The notes under the pieces are model-generated. The model was given only the letters and a program-made list of their open reading frames with translations, was not told where the DNA came from and did no database searches. A stretch of 64,000 bases of DNA from NCBI RefSeq assembly GCF_002646595.1, contig NZ_PDUD01000025.1, positions 238,987-302,986 on the forward strand, given 5' to 3'. Both the position numbers and the translations under genes were made by a program. Shown piece by piece: positions 59,855 through 64,000 of this stretch (its first letter is position 1; every line of letters starts with the position of its first letter). Source of the DNA: Flavilitoribacter nigricans DSM 23189 = NBRC 102662. Lineage in GTDB: Bacteria; Bacteroidota; Bacteroidia; Chitinophagales; Saprospiraceae.

Positions 59855-60811
59855 ATGCTCGATAAATTAGTAGATACCGGCAAAAAAGCTACGCGCGACG
59901 GATACGGCGCGGGTATGCACGAACTGGGCAAGGTAAATCCGAATGTCGTAGCGCTTTGTGCGGACCTGGTAGCTTCTCTTAAAATACAGGAATTCATCGA
60001 TGAAAACCCCGAACGGTTCATCCAGTCGGGAATTAGCGAAGCCAATATGATGGGTATGGCCGCCGGCCTGGCTACCGGTGGGAAGATCCCTTTCCCCAGT
60101 ACGTTTGCCAACTTTGCGACCGGCCGGGTGTACGACCAGATCCGTCAGTCCATCGCCTATTCGGAGAAAAACGTGAAGATCTGCGCTTCCCACGCCGGTC
60201 TGACCCTCGGAGAGGACGGCGCCACGCACCAGATCCTGGAAGATATCGGAATGATGCGGATGCTGCCCGGATTCACGGTGATCAATCCCTGCGATTACAA
60301 CCAGACCAAAGCGGCTACCATTGCCCTGGCGGAACACGTTGGTCCCGCCTACCTGCGCTTTGGCCGCCCCAGCTGGCCCAACTTCACGCCGGCCGATCAG
60401 AAATTCGAGATCGGTAAAGCCCTGATGCTGAGCGAAGGCACCGATGTCAGTATCTTCTCTACCGGCCACATGGTCTGGCAGACGATCGAAGCGGCCCGTG
60501 CCCTGGAAAAGGAAGGCATCAGCTGTGAACTGATCAATATTCACACCATAAAGCCGCTGGACGAAGCCGCCGTTCTGGCCTCCGTGGCCAAAACGGGTTG
60601 CGTGGTCACGGCCGAAGAACACAACCGTTACGGTGGTCTGGGGGATGCGATCGCCCAGGTGCTGACCAGCAACCACCCGGTACCGCAGGAATACGTGGCG
60701 GTAAACGATTCTTTCGGAGAGAGTGGAAAACCGGCTGAATTGCTGCCTAAATACGGCCTTGGCATCGATGACGTGGTAGCAGCTGTAAAGAAAGTACTGA
60801 AGCGGAAGTAA
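59855..60811 (+). CDS. Transketolase, C-terminal subunit
   Basis: A 318-residue C-terminal half. [20 protein letters not shown] at the start, then [20 protein letters not shown] (catalytic Glu in ISEANM), [20 protein letters not shown] and the transketolase C domain [20 protein letters not shown]. The ATG at 59855 was chosen by family start; a longer reading overlaps the previous gene. It forms a heterotetramer with the N-terminal subunit. Confidence 0.94.
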   Translation: MLDKLVDTGKKATRDGYGAGMHELGKVNPNVVALCADLVASLKIQEFIDENPERFIQSGISEANMMGMAAGLATGGKIPFPSTFANFATGRVYDQIRQSIAYSEKNVKICASHAGLTLGEDGATHQILEDIGMMRMLPGFTVINPCDYNQTKAATIALAEHVGPAYLRFGRPSWPNFTPADQKFEIGKALMLSEGTDVSIFSTGHMVWQTIEAARALEKEGISCELINIHTIKPLDEAAVLASVAKTGCVVTAEEHNRYGGLGDAIAQVLTSNHPVPQEYVAVNDSFGESGKPAELLPKYGLGIDDVVAAVKKVLKRK

Positions 60812-60869
60812 ACACTACCGCCATTAGATAAATGGAAGCATCCCAGGGGTGGGGTGTGCCGTATAAACG

Positions 60870-60914
60870 AAAAGCGGTTTACAGGATCTTTGGTATCTTG
60901 TAGACCGCTTTTTT
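60870..60914 (+). terminator. Intrinsic terminator after the transketolase genes
   Basis: AAAAGCGGT (60870-60878) and ACCGCTTTT (60904-60912) with inner pairs TACA/TGTA; a T-run follows (to 60914). It ends the two-gene unit. Confidence 0.8.
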
Positions 60915-60999
60915 ATAATAGTTCTAATGTACGAATGTTTGATTGTGGAAACGTTATAAGTCTCCTGGACAGGATCGGCGGTTAATCTAAATATGCTCT

Positions 61000-62541
61000 A
61001 TGAACTCAAACGAATTTCCGATGCGTGTGCTTCGCTATACGGCGCTGTTTTGCAGTTTTTTCTTTTTTGGATCAGAATTGATCGCCCAGTCTGCCAAGGC
61101 GGACCGCTGGATAGCCAAAAAACTTCCGGAGATCATTACCGAACACCGGGCGCTGGTGAGCCTGCCGAATGTGCCGTCCCGGCCGGAGGATATGGACCGG
61201 AACGCCGAATGGTTACGAGATGCCTTCGAAAAGCGGGGATTCAAATTTGATATACTCGCAACGGAAACCATTCCCGTGCTTTTTGCCGAAAGCGCGGTGG
61301 ACGCCGATCTGCCCACGGTCTTATTCTATTTTCATTACGATGGTCAGCCGGTGGATCCTACTGCGTGGGATCAGGATTCTCCCTTCGTACCGGTATTGAA
61401 GCACCAGGACGAAGCGGGTAAATGGCAAATGCTCGAATGGGAAAAAACGACCGGAACAATTGATCCCGACTGGCGGATCTTCGGCCGCTCGGCCGCCGAT
61501 GATAAAGGGCCCATCATGATGTTCCTCTCGGCAGTGGATTTTCTGCGGGAGACCGGTGGCAAACCGGCCTTCAACGTGAAGGTGATCATGGACGGCGAAG
61601 AAGAGTCGGGTTCCAGCGGGCTGTTGTCTACTCTGGAGCAGCATCGGGAGCGCTACGCCGCCGATCATCTCATCATCATGGACGGCCCAGCGCATCCCAG
61701 CAACCGGCCAACGCTGACTTTCGGTTGCCGGGGCATTACCGGCGCTACCCTGACCGTATACGGTCCCCGACTGGCGCAACACAGTGGGCATTTCGGGAAT
61801 TACGCGCCGAATCCGGTCTTTCGCATGGCCCAGCTCCTGGCCACGATGAAAGACGAAGCGGGTCGGGTACTGATCGACGGTTTTTACGAGGGTGTGGAAT
61901 GGGACGCGGAAACGGCCGCCATTATGGCCGCCGTACCCGATGACGCCCGGGAGATCAACGATCGACTGGGCGTGGCCGTTCCGGAAGCGGTCGGCCGCAA
62001 TTATCAGGAATCGCTGCAGTACCCCTCGCTGAATATCCGCGGCCTGACTTCGGGCTGGACCGGCGAGCAGACCCGGACCATTGTGCCGGACCGCGCCGTG
62101 GCCGAGATCGGCATTCGGCTGGTGGTGGAGACGGACGGTGAGCGGCAACTCAAGCTGTTGCGTCGGCACATCGAAGCGCAGGGCTACTATCTGACCGATC
62201 GCGACCCGACCGACGACGAACGCCAAGAGCATCCGAAGATCGCAGCTTTCGTCTCCCGGAAACCGGTTCGGGCTTTCCGGACGGAACTCGATTCTCCCAC
62301 CGGGAAGTGGCTGCGCCAGGCCCTGGAGGATGCCTTTGGGCAGGCCCCGGTCAACATCCGTACCATGGGCGGCACTGTGCCCGTCACGCCCATGATCGAA
62401 GGCCTGGGCGTTCCGGCGGTGATCGTACCCATGGTGAATATGGACAATAACCAGCACAGCCCCAATGAGAACCTGCGACTGGGGAATCTGGTGACGGGCA
62501 TCAAAACCTGTCTGGCCATTCTGAGTACCCCCATTCCGTAA
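61000..62541 (+). CDS. Secreted M20 family metallopeptidase
   Basis: A 513-residue M20 dipeptidase/carboxypeptidase. A signal peptide (TALFCSFFFFGSELIAQ) may begin at either Met1 or Met8. Zinc ligands: FYFHYDGQPVD (His, then Asp), GRSAADDKGPIMM (Asp), VIMDGEEESGSSG (Glu-Glu), and HSPNEN near the C-terminus. The dimerisation domain lies in the middle (about 220-370). It cleaves dipeptides or N-acyl amino acids in the periplasm. It is 17 bp before the SET-domain gene. Confidence 0.9.
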   Translation: MNSNEFPMRVLRYTALFCSFFFFGSELIAQSAKADRWIAKKLPEIITEHRALVSLPNVPSRPEDMDRNAEWLRDAFEKRGFKFDILATETIPVLFAESAVDADLPTVLFYFHYDGQPVDPTAWDQDSPFVPVLKHQDEAGKWQMLEWEKTTGTIDPDWRIFGRSAADDKGPIMMFLSAVDFLRETGGKPAFNVKVIMDGEEESGSSGLLSTLEQHRERYAADHLIIMDGPAHPSNRPTLTFGCRGITGATLTVYGPRLAQHSGHFGNYAPNPVFRMAQLLATMKDEAGRVLIDGFYEGVEWDAETAAIMAAVPDDAREINDRLGVAVPEAVGRNYQESLQYPSLNIRGLTSGWTGEQTRTIVPDRAVAEIGIRLVVETDGERQLKLLRRHIEAQGYYLTDRDPTDDERQEHPKIAAFVSRKPVRAFRTELDSPTGKWLRQALEDAFGQAPVNIRTMGGTVPVTPMIEGLGVPAVIVPMVNMDNNQHSPNENLRLGNLVTGIKTCLAILSTPIP

Positions 62542-62558
62542 TTGAAGCCCGAGCCATC

Positions 62559-62939
62559 ATGTTGCATATTCCATCCTTATACATTGCACCGAGTCCTTTG
62601 GGCGGCCGTGGGGTATTTACCTCCGAGCCGCTGGAGGAAGGCAGTATCATTGAGATCAGTCCGGTGATCGTACTGCCGGCCAAAGATCTGCCGGCGATCC
62701 ACCGAACCTATCTCCACGATTATTATTTTCTCTGGGAAGACGGGCAGTGTGCTATTGCCCTGGGCTACGGGTCGCTCTACAACCACGCCGAGCACCCGGT
62801 AGCCGAATACGGTATGGATTACGCGGATCAAAGTATCAGCTTTTACTGCATCCGCGCTATCGAAGCGGGGGAGGAGATCACGATCAATTACATCGCGGGC
62901 GGAAACGAAAAAGGAGAGATCTGGTTTGAACCCCGGTAA
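62559..62939 (+). CDS. SET-domain protein
   Basis: A 126-residue SET-domain protein. PSPLGGRGVFTSEPLEEGSI (GxG), GYGSLYNHAEHPVAEYGMD (the NH in the SAM pocket), and RAIEAGEEITINYIAGG are the expected motifs. It would methylate lysine residues with SAM; the target in a bacterium is unknown. No post-SET Cys cluster. It follows the M20 gene by 17 bp and precedes a carbonic anhydrase gene. Confidence 0.85.
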   Translation: MLHIPSLYIAPSPLGGRGVFTSEPLEEGSIIEISPVIVLPAKDLPAIHRTYLHDYYFLWEDGQCAIALGYGSLYNHAEHPVAEYGMDYADQSISFYCIRAIEAGEEITINYIAGGNEKGEIWFEPR

Positions 62940-62990
62940 TTAACTGCGGCCCGTGTGAAACAGATCACTGACATTGCCCGATTGCCGGCC

Positions 62991-62998
62991 TAGTTTTG
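62991..62998 (+). promoter_or_regulatory. -7 box of the carbonic anhydrase gene
   Basis: TAGTTTTG fits TAnnTTTG, 20 bp before the ATG at 63018. The -33 is poor (CTG at 62968-62970, 20-bp spacer). Confidence 0.45.
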
Positions 62999-63017
62999 TT
63001 GGCAAATTCAGGCAAAC

Positions 63018-63803
63018 ATGCAGAAACTATTGATCTTTTTTACGCTTTCCCTGCTGATGTATACCCTCATCCATTCCTACAACCGTTCCAGACGCGATTC
63101 CGGATCGGAACCTGCAGCCGCAGCAACCCACTGGGGGTACGAAGGTGAAGTATCCCCCGTTCACTGGGGCGAACTGACGGAAGACTATCTGCAGTGCGCG
63201 GAGGGGCATTTCCAGTCGCCGATCGATATTGAAAGCTATCGGGCCGAAGCTCATCCGGGTAGCATACTCGATTTTAAATACCACCCGTCTCCGGTTGATA
63301 TTGTCAATAACGGACATACCGTACAGGCTAACCTGGAAGAGGAAAACGTACTGGTGGCCAATGCGCACGATTACCAGCTGCGGCAGATCCATTTCCACGA
63401 ACCCAGTGAGCACCGTATCGACGGGGTCATTTACCCAATGGAAATGCATATGGTGCACACCGACAGCACCGGTAAATTGGCCGTCGTGGGAATATTGATC
63501 AAGGAAGGCCCGCCCAACGAATTTTTGAACACCCTCTGGGAAGCGCTACCGGAGCATCCCGAAGAACACGCTCACCCCGCGACCAGTTGTGATATCGTCC
63601 ACCTGCTACCGGAAGAACATAATATTTACCACTATTCCGGTTCGCTGACGACTCCTCCCTGTACGGAAGGGGTAGAGTGGTTCGTCATGGGTACACCGAT
63701 CAGCTTGTCAAAAACGCAGATCGATAAATTCCGCAAGATCTACCACAACAACAACCGGCCGGTACAGGAAAATACGGAAGGCCGGGTGGAGTTGGTGTAT
63801 TGA
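63018..63803 (+). CDS. Alpha-class carbonic anhydrase
   Basis: A 261-residue alpha-carbonic anhydrase with an N-terminal membrane or signal segment (LLIFFTLSLLMYTLIHSY). Zinc His are in QIHFHEPSEHRIDG (two) and YPMEMHMVH (one); HFQSPIDIES and YSGSLTTPPCTEGVEWFVM are family motifs. It interconverts CO2 and bicarbonate in the periplasm. Its own -7 box lies ahead of it. The gene is complete. Confidence 0.94.
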   Translation: MQKLLIFFTLSLLMYTLIHSYNRSRRDSGSEPAAAATHWGYEGEVSPVHWGELTEDYLQCAEGHFQSPIDIESYRAEAHPGSILDFKYHPSPVDIVNNGHTVQANLEEENVLVANAHDYQLRQIHFHEPSEHRIDGVIYPMEMHMVHTDSTGKLAVVGILIKEGPPNEFLNTLWEALPEHPEEHAHPATSCDIVHLLPEEHNIYHYSGSLTTPPCTEGVEWFVMGTPISLSKTQIDKFRKIYHNNNRPVQENTEGRVELVY

Positions 63804-63948
63804 TCGGTCAAAGGAGATCGGAACATCACATTTGCGTGTTTGGTGAATCTATTGTTCATTTCATCCTATCCTGATCACCCCTGGAATTCCTCATCATAAT
63901 AGACAGTTGAATTCGGTTAGTTGCTATCTTTAAACAACAAATCGAATT

Positions 63949-64000
63949 ATGGCAAAATTACGAAAACGCTTTACTAAGGCCGAGCGCTTGGAAATTGTTA
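63949..64000 (+). CDS. Transposase OrfA-like N-terminus (partial)
   Basis: The first 17 codons of a gene that runs off the right edge: MAKLRKRFTKAERLEIV. The basic start followed by FTKAERLEIV resembles the helix-turn-helix start of IS3-type OrfA transposases. An AT-rich TATCTTTA lies 22 bp ahead. Only a short stretch is visible, so identity is provisional. Confidence 0.5.
   Translation, partial: MAKLRKRFTKAERLEIV

Noticed and set aside
1..64000. tRNA and rRNA genes
   Set aside because: No conserved T-loop/anticodon arm pattern or rRNA core sequence was found by reading the intergenic gaps; a dedicated search (tRNAscan-SE, Infernal) was not possible.

Overview
The window looks like the chromosome of a Bacteroidota member, most probably a Saprospiria/Lewinella-like bacterium. 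Evidence: a type IX secretion C-terminal sorting domain (32323-33465), promoters of the Bacteroidota form TTG-N19..21-TAnnTTTG without Shine-Dalgarno sites, split transketolase, paired ExbD proteins, PadR-permease pairs, and many SPII lipoproteins. GC content is about 50-55% with AT-rich gaps. No rRNA, tRNA or CRISPR array was found. Nearly all genes are ordinary chromosomal ones, with a few transferred-looking cassettes.

Layout. 1-1991: PadR regulator translationally coupled to an FtsX-like permease that runs off the left edge. 2169-8222: the most interesting block, a candidate phosphonate or organophosphate utilisation locus. It holds a Zn-dehydrogenase, a phosphonatase-like HAD hydrolase, an alkaline-phosphatase-superfamily hydrolase and a Tat-exported metallophosphatase in one operon, a divergent MFS-like DUF5690 transporter, and an XRE-cupin regulator. 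Three matching 17-bp palindromes lie upstream of the regulator and in the divergent promoter region. 8465-12495: sialate O-acetylesterase, sulfatase and SMP-30 lactonase, i.e. sugar processing. 12507-20781: mixed housekeeping (radA, a DUF819 permease, guaD, folC) with small AT-rich hypotheticals and an exported-looking enolase-superfamily enzyme. 20848-23612: ExbB-ExbD-ExbD-TonB energy-transduction operon with a terminator.

24054-28334: beta-oxidation genes fadN and fadA, split by a small AT-rich four-helix-bundle gene that lies between inverted purine-rich repeats. 28359-28593 is a long imperfect inverted repeat (MITE-like). 28708-33465: nitronate monooxygenase, purE, a MORN-type lipoprotein, an esterase and a T9SS cargo protein. 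33537-37896: an orphan mcrC and a DsbD with two N-terminal alpha-like domains. 38155-47422: a sialidase-like lipoprotein, lpxB, gatB, a DUF3667 protein, a CapA-like protein and an M23 peptidase.

47861-56598: aroB, a DCC protein, a DUF3179 protein, rfbB and a UDP-glucuronate decarboxylase, a PadR-coupled M23 peptidase followed by a structured RNA-like element, and a membrane nucleotide cyclase. 56827-64000: a BP74-like lipoprotein, a Pmp3-like membrane protein, HU, split transketolase, an M20 peptidase, a SET-domain protein, an alpha-carbonic anhydrase and, at the right edge, the start of what looks like a transposase gene.
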